Positions 7,979 to 17,255 of a DNA stretch of 64,000 nt are shown in pieces. Source of the stretch: Microvenator marinus (lineage in GTDB: Bacteria; Myxococcota_A; Bradymonadia; Bradymonadales; Bradymonadaceae); NCBI RefSeq assembly GCF_007993755.1, contig NZ_CP042467.1, positions 1 through 64,000 on the forward strand, given 5' to 3'. The position numbers and the translations under genes were made by a program. How positions within the stretch are numbered: the stretch's first letter is position 1; each line of letters opens with the position of its first letter. The notes beneath the pieces were generated by a model that ran no database searches, had not been told where the DNA came from, and saw only the letters and a list, made by a program, of their open reading frames with translations.

Positions 7979-9748
7979 TTAATCTTGTTCTGGCTTTGCC
8001 ATCCAAGAGGGATTGACGGTCTCGACTACGACGGTTCCTTTCACCGAAACATTACGTTCCATGTGTTGGAGGAACTGATGGACCGAGGGCTCCATTGGAC
8101 GCAGGAAGTATTTTGGGAAAACGCCCATCCAAATTGCCATCAAGACGATTGGGACGAGGTAAAGAATCTCACGGGTGTTCAAGTCGTGGAGCTTCTCGTT
8201 CTCGGGGTTTGTCAGAGGCCCGAACATCACGCGTCGGAACATCCAAAGGAGATATCCCGCCGCAAAGATGACACCTGAAGCAGCAATGCCCGCAAACATG
8301 TAAGCCGTCATCTCGCCGCCAGCCATCTGGTTATCCGGCATTGGCCAGTATGTGGCATCCATGTTGTCCCAGATGTTTACGCCGTTTGGACCTTCAACGA
8401 TGGTGTAGACATGAGCCGCATCGAACCAGAGGAACTTGCTCTGCGACGTGCCAATGATAGCAAGGAACTCACCGACGAAGCCGTTGAGACCTGGAAGTCC
8501 AACCGACGCGAAGACTATAATCATGAAGAGGGTCGCAAAGATTGGCATTTTTGCCGCGACGCCACCAAAGTCTTTGATCTTCTTGGTGTGCCGTCGCTCA
8601 TAGAGAATGCCAACACAGAGGAAGAGTCCGCCGGTAGCAATACCGTGGGCAAGCATGATGAACATGCCGCCTTGCAGCCCCTGTGGCGTCATCGCAACCA
8701 GGCCGAGCACGCAGAAGCCAAGGTGGCTCACGGAGCTGTAGGCCACGAGCTTCTTAACGTCGTCCTGAACCAAGGACACGAGGGCTCCGTAGACAATACC
8801 AATCACCGCAAGGATTGCGATGTAAGGCGCAAATGTCTTCAGCGCATCAGGGAACATCGGGAATGCATAGCGAAGCATGCCGTACGTTCCCATCTTCAAG
8901 AGCACCGCCGCCAGAATCACTGAGCCTGCGGTTGGAGCTTGAACGTGTGCCAGCGGAAGCCATGTGTGGAACGGGAATAGAGGTACCTTGATGGCGAAAG
9001 CCAGGAAGAAGGCCGCAAAGAGGACCATTTGTTCTTTGTAACTAACCTGCACGCTGAGCATGTCGGTCAGCAGGAAGCTGTGCTGCCCACCGCCGATATC
9101 GGTTTGGAAGTAGATGTAGAGGATAGCGATGAGCATCAAAAGGCTGCCAACCATCGTGTAGATGAAGAACTTCACGGCGGCGTTGATGCGGTCTTCGCCC
9201 CCCCAAACACCGATGATGAGATACATCGGGATGAGCATCATTTCCCAGAATACGTAGAACAGGAAGACATCGAGGGCGACGAGGGCACCAAGCATGCCGG
9301 TCTCAAGGAGCAGCAAGCAAATCATGTACTCTTTGACGTTCTTGTCGACCGCGCTGAATGTGGACCAAACGGCAATCGGCATGATGAAGGTCGTGAGCAG
9401 AATCAGCCAGAGGCTAAAGCCATCAACCCCGAGGGCATAAGAGATGCCAAGAGACGGAATCCACTCAATCGGACCTTCGATCATTTGGAAGGTGAATGCA
9501 CCTTGTGCAACCGGAAAGTCCGTTTGAAATTTAAAGAGAATCGGCAAGCTGAGTGCGAATATCCCGAGGGTCGCGATGAACGCGCCATTCCTGAGGATGC
9601 TGACCTGCTGTTTTGGAACAAACATCAGTGCGATTGCAGCCAGCAGCGGCGCAAACGTCACCAAGGTCAACCAAGGGATAGACCCGGTTGCCGAGAGTGG
9701 GGTCGCAATGAGCGGTAAAGTAATCATATTTATCAACGAGGACATCAT
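7979..9748 (-). CDS. nuoM: NADH-quinone oxidoreductase subunit M
   Basis: 589 residues, rather longer than the usual 500-510. The antiporter-like core is intact: the Glu helix (WEMMLIPMYLIIGVWGG), the KFFIYT segment, and the Lys/His helix (IKVPLFPFHTWLPLAH). Extra length comes from a polar loop near residues 455-490 (WDNMDATYWPMPDNQ region) and a soluble C-terminal tail of about 40 residues. Two Met codons (9748 and 9745) are adjacent; either may be used. It lies 21 bases downstream of nuoL. Function: proton-pumping membrane subunit of complex I in the inner membrane. Confidence 0.95.
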   Translation of the reverse strand: MMSSLINMITLPLIATPLSATGSIPWLTLVTFAPLLAAIALMFVPKQQVSILRNGAFIATLGIFALSLPILFKFQTDFPVAQGAFTFQMIEGPIEWIPSLGISYALGVDGFSLWLILLTTFIMPIAVWSTFSAVDKNVKEYMICLLLLETGMLGALVALDVFLFYVFWEMMLIPMYLIIGVWGGEDRINAAVKFFIYTMVGSLLMLIAILYIYFQTDIGGGQHSFLLTDMLSVQVSYKEQMVLFAAFFLAFAIKVPLFPFHTWLPLAHVQAPTAGSVILAAVLLKMGTYGMLRYAFPMFPDALKTFAPYIAILAVIGIVYGALVSLVQDDVKKLVAYSSVSHLGFCVLGLVAMTPQGLQGGMFIMLAHGIATGGLFLCVGILYERRHTKKIKDFGGVAAKMPIFATLFMIIVFASVGLPGLNGFVGEFLAIIGTSQSKFLWFDAAHVYTIVEGPNGVNIWDNMDATYWPMPDNQMAGGEMTAYMFAGIAASGVIFAAGYLLWMFRRVMFGPLTNPENEKLHDLNTREILYLVPIVLMAIWMGVFPKYFLRPMEPSVHQFLQHMERNVSVKGTVVVETVNPSWMAKPEQD

Positions 9749-9769
9749 GGTCTGATCCCTACTTAAACA

Positions 9770-11866
9770 CTAAGTCAGCGCAAAGAACGCCATCACAATG
9801 GCGAGCACGATATAGGTAGCGTACTTTTGCACGTCACCGCCTTGCAGATACCTCAGGATTTGCCCGAATGCGTTCGCAAAGAATCCGACGCCATTGACAA
9901 GAACTCCGTCGAGGATGTTTCGGTCAAAGCCATACGAGACTTTTCCCGCATCAACGGTGCGGTTAACGAAGGCAATGTCGTAGATTTCGTCAATCTTGTA
10001 CTTGTCTTCGAGCACCTTGTAGAGGGCACCTACGCTCTCCACAATCCGTCCTGGAAGGTCTGGGCGCTTGATGTAGAAAATGAAGGCCAATGAGATTCCA
10101 AGGATGGCAGCTGTGGTTCCAAAGCCCATGGAGGCCCACTCGTACGGCTTGTAGTGCTCACCAAATCGGTTGACGATTCGGTAGGTCATCGAGGTTTCGA
10201 AAACTGGCGCGAGCCAATGTTCAAAGGCAAGCATTCCATCAGCGACCTTCTGATTATCTTTGAACCAGTAGCTCACCACGTGAGGCCAACCCGTCCATCC
10301 GCCAACGACCGAGAGCACAGCGAGCACGGAAAGTGGAATGGTGATGGCGACAGGTGACTCATGAAGGTGTGCTTTCGTGTCTTCATCGGCGCGGCACTCT
10401 CCTTCGAACGTCAGGAAGTAGAGGCGGAACATGTAGAATGCCGTCATGAGTGCCGTGAGCAATCCGAGCACGAAGACCAGGTGATGAATGATGAAGGTTG
10501 GGGTTGCGACCTCTAGCATCGCCTGGGATTCAACAGCTGGCAGTACCGTGTTGGTCAACGACTCGATGGTCGGTAGTCCCTCAAACGCACCTTGGATTTG
10601 GAACACATGGGTGTTGCTCCAGGCGTTCCAGAGGATAAGGTCTTTTGAGAAGAAGCCCGAGAAGAAAGGCACACCCGCGATTGCTATACAGCCGATCAGG
10701 AAGGTCTTGCTTGTGACAGGCATCCACTTCTTAAGTCCGCCCATTTTGCGGATATCTTGCTCGCCGCCCATGGCGTGAATCACCGAGCCGGATCCGAGGA
10801 AGAGCAGTGCTTTGAAGAACGCGTGTGTCATGAGGTGGAAGACAGCGCCAGTAAAGGAGCCCACACCAATTGCCAGGAACATGTACCCCAACTGGGAAAC
10901 CGTGGAGTAGGCGAGCACTTTCTTGATATCGTTTTGAACGAGGGCAATGGTGGCCGCAAAGAACGCAGTGAGCGCTCCGATGATGGCGATGACCCACATA
11001 GCTTCAAAAGTCAGCGTCACGAGGCCGTTGAGGCGGCTCAGCAAGAACACGCCAGATGTCACCATGGTGGCTGCGTGAATAAGTGCAGAAACTGGGGTCG
11101 GGCCAGCCATCGCGTCCGGAAGCCAAGTGTAGAGAGGAATCTGAGCACTCTTACCGGTACATCCCACAAAGATGAGAAGGACGACCGGCAGGGCAATCGG
11201 AGCGAGCTTAGCTGCCGTGGCTGCATTGGTAGCCATTTGGTGGAGTTCGACATAATCGAATGTTCCGGTCTCTGTGTAGAGAAGGATGATTCCGAGAATG
11301 AATGCAAAATCGCCGACGCGATTGACGATGAAGGCCTTCTGACCCGCTGCTGCTTTTTCATCGTCGGAGTACCAAAAGCCGATCAAGAGATAGGAACATG
11401 CGCCCACGCCTTCCCAACCGATGAAGGTCACGAGGAGGTTTTTGCCCAGCACAAGCAGGAGCATCGCGAAGACGAAGAGGTTCAGGTAGGTGAAGTACTT
11501 CCACTTACCAGGATCTTCCGACATGTAGCTCGTCGAGTAGAGGTGGATCAGGAATCCCACGCCGGTAATGATCAGAATCATCACGCTCGAGAGAGGGTCT
11601 AAGAGAAACGCGATATCCGCGTTGAACGACCCGGTGTAGATCCATTGGTAGGCCGTGTACGTCAGCATGGGCTCTTGACTTCGCGAGAAGATCAAGACGC
11701 TTAGGATGGACGTCATGAAGGCCAAGAGCATGGCTCCACACGCCACGAAATCCACGAGCTTGGAAGGCAACTTCGAGCCAAACAATCCGTTGATCAGTGC
11801 CCCGATCAAAGGAAAGAGGACGATTAGCCCGAGGTAGTAGAAGTCGTTGGTAAAAATAGCATCCAT
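9770..11866 (-). CDS. nuoL: NADH-quinone oxidoreductase subunit L
   Basis: 698 residues. The antiporter core shows GWEGVGACSYLLIGFW, the KAFIVNRVGDF segment, and CTGKSAQIPLYTWLPDAMAGP with its conserved Lys. The C-terminus has the expected extra helices, including the region that forms the long lateral helix HL of complex I, and ends in a final membrane helix (YIVLAIVMAFFAL). It is the most distal proton-pumping subunit. Order and spacing (32 bases after nuoK, 21 before nuoM) fit one transcript. Confidence 0.95.
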   Translation of the reverse strand: MDAIFTNDFYYLGLIVLFPLIGALINGLFGSKLPSKLVDFVACGAMLLAFMTSILSVLIFSRSQEPMLTYTAYQWIYTGSFNADIAFLLDPLSSVMILIITGVGFLIHLYSTSYMSEDPGKWKYFTYLNLFVFAMLLLVLGKNLLVTFIGWEGVGACSYLLIGFWYSDDEKAAAGQKAFIVNRVGDFAFILGIILLYTETGTFDYVELHQMATNAATAAKLAPIALPVVLLIFVGCTGKSAQIPLYTWLPDAMAGPTPVSALIHAATMVTSGVFLLSRLNGLVTLTFEAMWVIAIIGALTAFFAATIALVQNDIKKVLAYSTVSQLGYMFLAIGVGSFTGAVFHLMTHAFFKALLFLGSGSVIHAMGGEQDIRKMGGLKKWMPVTSKTFLIGCIAIAGVPFFSGFFSKDLILWNAWSNTHVFQIQGAFEGLPTIESLTNTVLPAVESQAMLEVATPTFIIHHLVFVLGLLTALMTAFYMFRLYFLTFEGECRADEDTKAHLHESPVAITIPLSVLAVLSVVGGWTGWPHVVSYWFKDNQKVADGMLAFEHWLAPVFETSMTYRIVNRFGEHYKPYEWASMGFGTTAAILGISLAFIFYIKRPDLPGRIVESVGALYKVLEDKYKIDEIYDIAFVNRTVDAGKVSYGFDRNILDGVLVNGVGFFANAFGQILRYLQGGDVQKYATYIVLAIVMAFFALT

Positions 11867-11898
11867 ATCAACTCAATTGGCTGAGAGCGTGCAGAGTT

Positions 11899-12204
11899 TC
11901 AAAGTCGGAGTTCGCTTGCGCGGTCAACGTCCAGGCTTCGATAATGACGGAAAATATGAAGAATAAGGGCAAGTCCCACCGCAGCTTCAGCCGCGGCGAC
12001 GGCCATAATAAAGAACGCAAAAACGTGGCCATCAAGGTCAACGCGGTACTTAGAAAACGCGATAAACGTCAGGTTTACCGAGTTCAACATCAACTCCACA
12101 CACATGAAGAGTGTGATGGCGTTTCGTTTGACCAGAACGCCGTAAACGCCGATGCAAAATGTGATGGCGCCAACGAGCAGATAATGGGTGAGCGTGATTT
12201 CCAT
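11899..12204 (-). CDS. nuoK: NADH-quinone oxidoreductase subunit K
   Basis: 101 residues, three membrane helices, exactly the family length. The two buried glutamates used for proton transfer are visible: E37 in CVELMLNSVNL and E73 in AVAAAEAAVGLAL. GAGGT precedes the ATG. It follows nuoJ after nine bases. The C-terminal tail (SLDVDRASELRL) is a little longer than in Escherichia coli. Confidence 0.95.
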   Translation of the reverse strand: MEITLTHYLLVGAITFCIGVYGVLVKRNAITLFMCVELMLNSVNLTFIAFSKYRVDLDGHVFAFFIMAVAAAEAAVGLALILHIFRHYRSLDVDRASELRL

Positions 12205-12213
12205 GATTCGACC

Positions 12214-12945
12214 TCAGAGACGCTTCTTGGCGATGATGACTGCACCAATGATGGCGCCCAAAAGGAGAAGAGCGGTGAGCTCGAATGGGACGACAAAACG
12301 ATTCACGAGCAGAAGGCTCATCGGCTCAACGGTTCCGAAATCAGCTGACTCCACCGGGCGCCCGTTGACTTCTCCACCTTTCATCATAGGTGGGATATCA
12401 AACTTTGCGCCGGGGAATGGTCGATACTTTCCGTCGGCTGGGGTCGCACTTCCGTCGGCGAACGACTGAATCTTGGCATCGAATTTCGATTGGAGACCTT
12501 CCTCGTTCAAGTCAGCGTAGAGCCCGGGAATGCGTGAAGGCGTCGCAATTTGAGTGGCATCACCCATATTTGCGCGAACTTCTTTGATTCCAGCTTGGTC
12601 ACTCAAGGCCATGATGCCTGTCGCCATGAACGCGAAGATCGAGAGGCTAACGAGCGCGGCTAGACCGTGATGGACTCGGAATTCGATCGAAGAGGTTTCT
12701 TCACGCAGGTTCAACAACATGATGATGAACATGAAGAGAACCATGATCGCACCGCCGTAGACCAGGACTTGGATGATTGCCATGAAGTGCGCCGAGAGGA
12801 GCACGTATAGTCCGGCAAAAAAGAAGAAGTCCAAGATCAGAGCGATGGCGCTATAGAGTGGCGTTCGTAACCAAATGACGAGCGCACTCGCGACCACGGC
12901 ACCGAGTGAAAATAACCAGAAAAATATGGTTTCCCAAATAACCAT
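12214..12945 (-). CDS. nuoJ: NADH-quinone oxidoreductase subunit J
   Basis: 243 residues with five membrane helices. The conserved third helix, with the FMAIIQVLVYGGAIMVLFMFIIM pattern that includes the pi-bulge region, is clear. Between helices four and five lies a soluble insertion of about 80 residues (roughly 125-205), longer than in many NuoJ proteins. GGAG lies just upstream of the ATG. A 97-base spacer separates it from nuoF; in the usual order nuoG, nuoH and nuoI would be found here, and they are missing. Confidence 0.94.
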   Translation of the reverse strand: MVIWETIFFWLFSLGAVVASALVIWLRTPLYSAIALILDFFFFAGLYVLLSAHFMAIIQVLVYGGAIMVLFMFIIMLLNLREETSSIEFRVHHGLAALVSLSIFAFMATGIMALSDQAGIKEVRANMGDATQIATPSRIPGLYADLNEEGLQSKFDAKIQSFADGSATPADGKYRPFPGAKFDIPPMMKGGEVNGRPVESADFGTVEPMSLLLVNRFVVPFELTALLLLGAIIGAVIIAKKRL

Positions 12946-13042
12946 GGAAACTCCGTGTTTCCGAGGATGAGCGCATACTGCGCGGTTCAGCTAAAGGCTG
13001 CCGTCAGATAGCGCATTTCAGTTTGGAGGTAAAGGCACAACT

Positions 13043-14368
13043 CTAGGGGTGAGCTGTTCCTGCGGACTTAGTTTTGGGAGCAGACTTCTTGGCCGAAAGG
13101 GACCATGCCGGGTAAGGGCAACCTTTGCCTTTGATGTGTGCTTCAAATTCCTCACGGAATAACTGCACATAACTGCGAACAGGGATGGAAATGGAGTCTC
13201 CCAGGGCGCAGATCGTATTCCCTTCGATGTTGTCGCAGACGTCGAGTAAGAGATCGAGATCTTCCATCCGCGCGGTTCCAGCTTCGATCGAATCAAGGAC
13301 TTTAGCTGCCCACCCACTGCCTTCTCGGCAAGGTGTACATTGGCCGCAGGATTCGTGGTGGTAGAAGTGAGCGAGTCTCGCGGCGAGTCGAACCATGCAG
13401 ACGGACTGATCCATGAATGTGATGCACGCAGTGCCCATGCTACTGCCGGCCTCTCTCATGGTTTCGAAGCCCATTTGAGCGTCGAGCTGGTCTGGCAACA
13501 TGACGCGGCAGGACGATCCACCCGGGATGAAGGCTTTGAGTTCTGAGCCTTCGAGCATGCCACCGCCGTAGTTTTCCAAAAGCTCCCGCACCGTGATTCC
13601 ACTCGGTGCCTCGTAGACGCCTGGCTTCTTGATGCTGCCCGAAAGTCCGTAGAGCTTGGGCCCGCCGTTCTTTTCGATTCCGAGCGATGCCCAGAATTCG
13701 CCGCCTCTTTCGATGATGAATGGGATCGCTGCGATCGTTTCGACGTTATTGACCAAAGTCGGAGCCGAGAACGCGCCTACAACGGCAGGGAAGGGTGGCT
13801 TCATTCGAGGCTGGCCGGGTTTGCCCTCAAGGCCTTCGATCATGCCAGTTTCTTCGCCGCAAATATACGCGCCGGCCCCGGGGTGGACGTAAAGGTCGAA
13901 GTCGAAGTTTTTGCCGAGGATTTTCTCTCCGAGGTAGCCCTTCTTGTAGGCCTCTTTGAGAGCGGACTCGAGCCTGCGAATCGCGAGTTGAAGCTCACCG
14001 CGGACGTAGATGTAGCCGTATCTTAGGCCGAGCGTCCATGCGGTGATGATGCACCCTTCGATCAGACGATGAGGGTCTAGCTCCATGATGTAGCGGTCTT
14101 TGAATGTTCCCGGTTCGCCCTCATCGCCGTTAATCGCGAGATATTTTGGGAGTTCCGACTCTTTGGGCATGAAGCCCCATTTCACACCGGTTGGGAACCC
14201 GGCGCCGCCACGACCGCGGAGGTTGGACTTTTTGACTTCATCAATGATGGTCTGTGAGTCGTAACCGATGGCTTTACGCAACGCCTGGTATCCTCCACCT
14301 GCCTCGTAGACAGGGAGCGTGAAAGCGTCTTTGACGGTGAAATTACGGCTTAGAAAACGTTCCTCCAT
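13043..14368 (-). CDS. nuoF: NADH-quinone oxidoreductase subunit F (NADH/FMN-binding)
   Basis: 441 residues. The FMN-binding glycine loop RGRGGAGFPTG is at residues 51-61, the NADH region follows (CGEETGMIEGLEGKPG), and the N3 [4Fe-4S] ligands are in ESCGQCTPCREGSGW plus the later cysteine in GNTICALGD. The protein oxidises NADH and passes electrons to FMN and the iron-sulfur chain. A TTG at 14383 is in frame, but the ATG at 14368 has AAGGAAGG six bases upstream and is the better start. It is 23 bases downstream of nuoE. Confidence 0.96.
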   Translation of the reverse strand: MEERFLSRNFTVKDAFTLPVYEAGGGYQALRKAIGYDSQTIIDEVKKSNLRGRGGAGFPTGVKWGFMPKESELPKYLAINGDEGEPGTFKDRYIMELDPHRLIEGCIITAWTLGLRYGYIYVRGELQLAIRRLESALKEAYKKGYLGEKILGKNFDFDLYVHPGAGAYICGEETGMIEGLEGKPGQPRMKPPFPAVVGAFSAPTLVNNVETIAAIPFIIERGGEFWASLGIEKNGGPKLYGLSGSIKKPGVYEAPSGITVRELLENYGGGMLEGSELKAFIPGGSSCRVMLPDQLDAQMGFETMREAGSSMGTACITFMDQSVCMVRLAARLAHFYHHESCGQCTPCREGSGWAAKVLDSIEAGTARMEDLDLLLDVCDNIEGNTICALGDSISIPVRSYVQLFREEFEAHIKGKGCPYPAWSLSAKKSAPKTKSAGTAHP

Positions 14369-14391
14369 GGGACCTTCCTTCAAGTGATAGC

Positions 14392-14922
14392 TCAGTGCAT
14401 TTCGCGTGGGTCTGGTAGTTCCTTGAGTTTAGCGTTGAGCTTCTCAAGGACGGCATCAAGCTTGGCGTCAGTCGTCAAGCTCTCGAAGTACTCCATTTCT
14501 CCCTTAGAGTCCGTAACCTGAAACATCGGTGCGGTGCCGCATGATGCGAGGCATTCAACTTCGCTTAAGGTGAAGTTTCCATCCGTCGTGGTTTCACCAC
14601 GGCGAACGCCAAGCTTCGCTTCTAGCTTTTCAAGCAATTCATACCCCCCGCGGAATGCGCATGAGAGCGTGGTACACACCTGAATGTGACACTTACCGAC
14701 GGGTTGTTTGTTGTACATTGAGTAGAAGGTCGCTGTGGTCAGCACCTTTGCTGGTGGCAGGTCGAGCCGGCCGGCGATAAAGTCCATCACTTCAACTGAG
14801 ACCCAACCGAATTCAGCCTGAGCCAAAAGCAATGCGGGAAGCATCGCTGCTTGCTTGGTTGGATATCGGGTCAGAAGCTCTTGAAATTCTTGTTCTGCTT
14901 TTTCAGAGAATTGCAGCGCCAT
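14392..14922 (-). CDS. nuoE: NADH-quinone oxidoreductase subunit E ([2Fe-2S])
   Basis: 176 residues of the thioredoxin-like [2Fe-2S] family. All four cluster ligands are present with family spacing: C83 and C88 (CTTLSC), C124 and C128 (CLASC). It pairs with NuoF in the NADH dehydrogenase arm of complex I. GAGGT lies before the ATG. It is the first gene of this nuo cluster, and no nuoA-nuoD genes lie upstream; the next gene upstream is unrelated. A promoter candidate lies about 30 bases upstream. Confidence 0.95.
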   Translation of the reverse strand: MALQFSEKAEQEFQELLTRYPTKQAAMLPALLLAQAEFGWVSVEVMDFIAGRLDLPPAKVLTTATFYSMYNKQPVGKCHIQVCTTLSCAFRGGYELLEKLEAKLGVRRGETTTDGNFTLSEVECLASCGTAPMFQVTDSKGEMEYFESLTTDAKLDAVLEKLNAKLKELPDPREMH

Positions 14923-14958
14923 TGGTACCTCAGTGGAATGCGCTCATAAAACGCCGGC

Positions 14959-14987
14959 AAGCTAAGTGACGGTCAACTGATTGTCAA
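14959..14987 (-). promoter_or_regulatory. Candidate sigma-70 promoter for nuoEFJKLMN
   Basis: On the minus strand, a perfect TTGACA (14982-14987) and TAGCTT (14959-14964) are 17 bases apart. The expected start of transcription is about 30 bases before the nuoE ATG. The -35 is a full match and the -10 weak (3 of 6). Its position in the 85-base gap before the first nuo gene supports it. Confidence 0.42.
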
Positions 14988-15007
14988 GGTCAGCCGCACG
15001 CTGCACC

Positions 15008-16711
15008 TTATGATTCATCTTCGCCGTAAGAAGGTGCACGCACGAGCCGACTTGAGTCGAGTTCGGCATGGAGGAGGGACTCAGAGTGGTAGCTCAACCG
15101 CGCTAATACTCTGGCGAGCGCATCCTCGCAGACGTCGATCGTGATTTCTCCCGGTGGCACCTTCAGGTGTGCGGCCTTAAGCTCAACGTAGACCCCTCGT
15201 CCGTCATCGTCGCGAATGGTGTGCGAACGCATCGTTTTGAGGTGCTGTGTGAATGCGACTTCGCGCGCTTGGTCGAGTGGATTCGCAATGATCATGAATC
15301 TTCCAAGAGGCGCCCTGTACGTGGTTGAGCGTCCGAAAAAGTTCCACAAATGGTCCACGACTTGTCGCAGTATCACACGTTGAAGCTGACTCGGGCGCGC
15401 CGAAAAGCTCTCCCAGCCAATGATCTCCACGGCAACGATGGATGTTCCACGCTCTCGATTTCGGCGCAGGTGCGACGCGAGGTTTGGGCGAAACGAGAGC
15501 CAATGATTGGAGCCGGTTTGTTGATCTTGGTGCGCGATATGGGTTCTTAACTGAGTAGAAACCACCTCACTCTCAAGCTGGTACGAGAGTTCTTCGAGAG
15601 ACGAATAATGGAGCGAGCGATCAAAGGTGTTTTTTGGAAAAGCGGTGTGTTTCGGGCCAAGCGCGTAGAACGGAACCGATTCTTCGGTGGCTCGTGCCCT
15701 CACATTCTCCAATTCGAGATCGTCAGCCGCATCATCGAGTACAACGATTGTGTCTGGATTCTGCAAGAGGCACTCGCGGGGCGGCCCGATTGTCCAATCC
15801 GCCCAAGTCTGTTCCGTGAGCGACGAAATGACTTCAGAAGACGGAGAATTTGTGACCACAAAAATCTTCTTTCGCTTCGATGCAGCATGCCGAGCGGCAA
15901 ACACGACCTGCTCTAGCACGAATTTCCACGGAGTGTTTTGATGGAATATGAGCGTTTGAGCCTGGGATATCTCCGGTTGATAGCCATCAGCGGGCGCGTG
16001 AATCGCGACGCATGTATGGGCTTCGCAGAGGCGGAAACGAAGGAGTTCTAGGAGCGCCTGATAGTCGGTGTGGTCTCCGGCGAGCAACACGGCATGAGGC
16101 CGAGACGCGTTGATATGGCTCCTGACATCGTCGAGTGTTGCTGCATGTAGGATCGTCGCGAAATACGGGTCGAGCCCTTCCCGGAGTGGAAACGCGCCAA
16201 TAACCAGAGCTGTAAGTGCTCTTTGATGAGGCAGATCCAAAATCGAAGAAGTTGTAGGACCAAGCGAGTTCTTTGCCTGTTCTTCGGTAGTCGGCACTCC
16301 GAAAGCGACCGAAGATTCCGTGTGGCGAGTATAAGTCCCCGCTAATTTTGAGGAGAGTTGGTTGATCCAATCGCTGGATTGCTGACTGAACTTGGCCCAA
16401 AAAACACTCGGATTGTCTCTCTCCGCAAAATCGGCTTCGTCGGTCAGTATGAGTGTTGGTGTTGCCGTGCGAGACGCCCATTCACGAAACCGGACGATCT
16501 CCTGACGCGCATCATTTCGTTCGCGTCGTCGCCCAACACTGAGGTCGAATACACAGCCTACGATGTGGCGCTCGGCGCGCAATTCAAGGAAGTGTGACCA
16601 CGAGCGCGCGTGTAGAGGGGTTAGCCCTATCTCTTCCTTGATGGCCAGCCTTAGGTCTTCTGCGTGGGTCTCTTCAAGGGTGTAGAAGACGACGTGCTCT
16701 CGGACTGCCAT
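15008..16711 (-). CDS. Pseudo-receiver and degenerate GGDEF domain protein, 567 aa
   Basis: The C-terminal domain, about residues 395-545, has the shape of a diguanylate cyclase. It opens with a QQTGSNHWLSF helix like the usual DxLTGLxNR, followed by a helix and the strand VAVEIIGWESF. Where the GGDEF loop should be it reads APLGRFMIIAN, so catalytic residues are absent. The preceding ~390 residues look like two or three alpha/beta units with receiver-like strands (VIGAFPL, HAVLLAGD, IFVVTNS, TIVVLDDA), without the full set of acidic phosphorylation residues. No membrane segment is seen. It is probably a signalling scaffold or nucleotide sensor rather than an enzyme. The ATG at 16711 is five bases after the GNAT stop; a TTG at 16720 is less likely. 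Domain calls are by eye. Confidence 0.7.
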   Translation of the reverse strand: MAVREHVVFYTLEETHAEDLRLAIKEEIGLTPLHARSWSHFLELRAERHIVGCVFDLSVGRRRERNDARQEIVRFREWASRTATPTLILTDEADFAERDNPSVFWAKFSQQSSDWINQLSSKLAGTYTRHTESSVAFGVPTTEEQAKNSLGPTTSSILDLPHQRALTALVIGAFPLREGLDPYFATILHAATLDDVRSHINASRPHAVLLAGDHTDYQALLELLRFRLCEAHTCVAIHAPADGYQPEISQAQTLIFHQNTPWKFVLEQVVFAARHAASKRKKIFVVTNSPSSEVISSLTEQTWADWTIGPPRECLLQNPDTIVVLDDAADDLELENVRARATEESVPFYALGPKHTAFPKNTFDRSLHYSSLEELSYQLESEVVSTQLRTHIAHQDQQTGSNHWLSFRPNLASHLRRNRERGTSIVAVEIIGWESFSARPSQLQRVILRQVVDHLWNFFGRSTTYRAPLGRFMIIANPLDQAREVAFTQHLKTMRSHTIRDDDGRGVYVELKAAHLKVPPGEITIDVCEDALARVLARLSYHSESLLHAELDSSRLVRAPSYGEDES

Positions 16712-16716
16712 AGCTC

Positions 16717-17187
16717 TCAATCACGGATACGGTAATAGAATCGTTCTCGTCCGAGGCGTTGAAAACCCAACGAACGATAAAGAATCGATGCAGGAGTGTT
16801 GCCGTGATAGGCCTCAAGGTCAATGCCAAAAATGTCGTTTTTTGTCTCTGCAAAGTCCAGGAGGTGTTCCACGAGGGCACGTCCGACGCCGTGCCGGCGC
16901 GCACTTGGCGTGACATAGAGCTCTTCGATCCAAAGTGCTTTCCCTCCGAATTTTAGTGAATTAAAATAGTGAGCAACAATCAGACCAACCACTTGGTCGG
17001 TTTCGTCCATACGGGCCACCCATGTCACAATTGGTGAGGCATCGTCTTGGACAGCGTGTGTAATGGTTTGAGCGACCTGGAGAAGTCTATCTTCGCTGAC
17101 CGATACCCCGAGCTGCTTCATGTCCTCTTGGAAAAGTACAGCCATCCGGTCGGAATCAGAAATCGTCGGGACTTCAATCTTGAACAT
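16717..17187 (-). CDS. GNAT family N-acetyltransferase, 156 aa
   Basis: This is a single GNAT domain. The acetyl-CoA pyrophosphate loop ARRHGVGRAL (about 109-118) is preceded by the typical strand ALWIEELYV. The C-terminal part (GNTPASILYRSLGFQ) is the usual helix and strand near the acceptor site. The substrate cannot be told from sequence. It is the first gene of a two-gene unit with the degenerate GGDEF protein (five-base gap), and a good promoter candidate lies just upstream. Confidence 0.88.
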   Translation of the reverse strand: MFKIEVPTISDSDRMAVLFQEDMKQLGVSVSEDRLLQVAQTITHAVQDDASPIVTWVARMDETDQVVGLIVAHYFNSLKFGGKALWIEELYVTPSARRHGVGRALVEHLLDFAETKNDIFGIDLEAYHGNTPASILYRSLGFQRLGRERFYYRIRD

Positions 17188-17212
17188 GTATGCACCGTCA
17201 GGGTCTTCATAG

Positions 17213-17242
17213 AGTGTAATTGAAATGAACGCACCCCGTCAA
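17213..17242 (-). promoter_or_regulatory. Candidate promoter for the GNAT/pseudo-GGDEF unit
   Basis: On the minus strand, TTGACG (17237-17242) and TACACT (17213-17218) are separated by 18 bases, with matches of 5 and 4 out of 6. The predicted start is about 20 bases before the ATG at 17187. It lies in the short gap after the RNase J gene. Confidence 0.45.
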
Positions 17243-17255
17243 AACCTAGCGACTA

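Noticed and set aside
9029-11602. Long plus-strand frames (9029-9718 and 10757-11602) opposite nuoM and nuoL
   Set aside because: They are rich in charged residues without domain features and mirror the codon structure of the real nuo genes. No ribosome site was seen.
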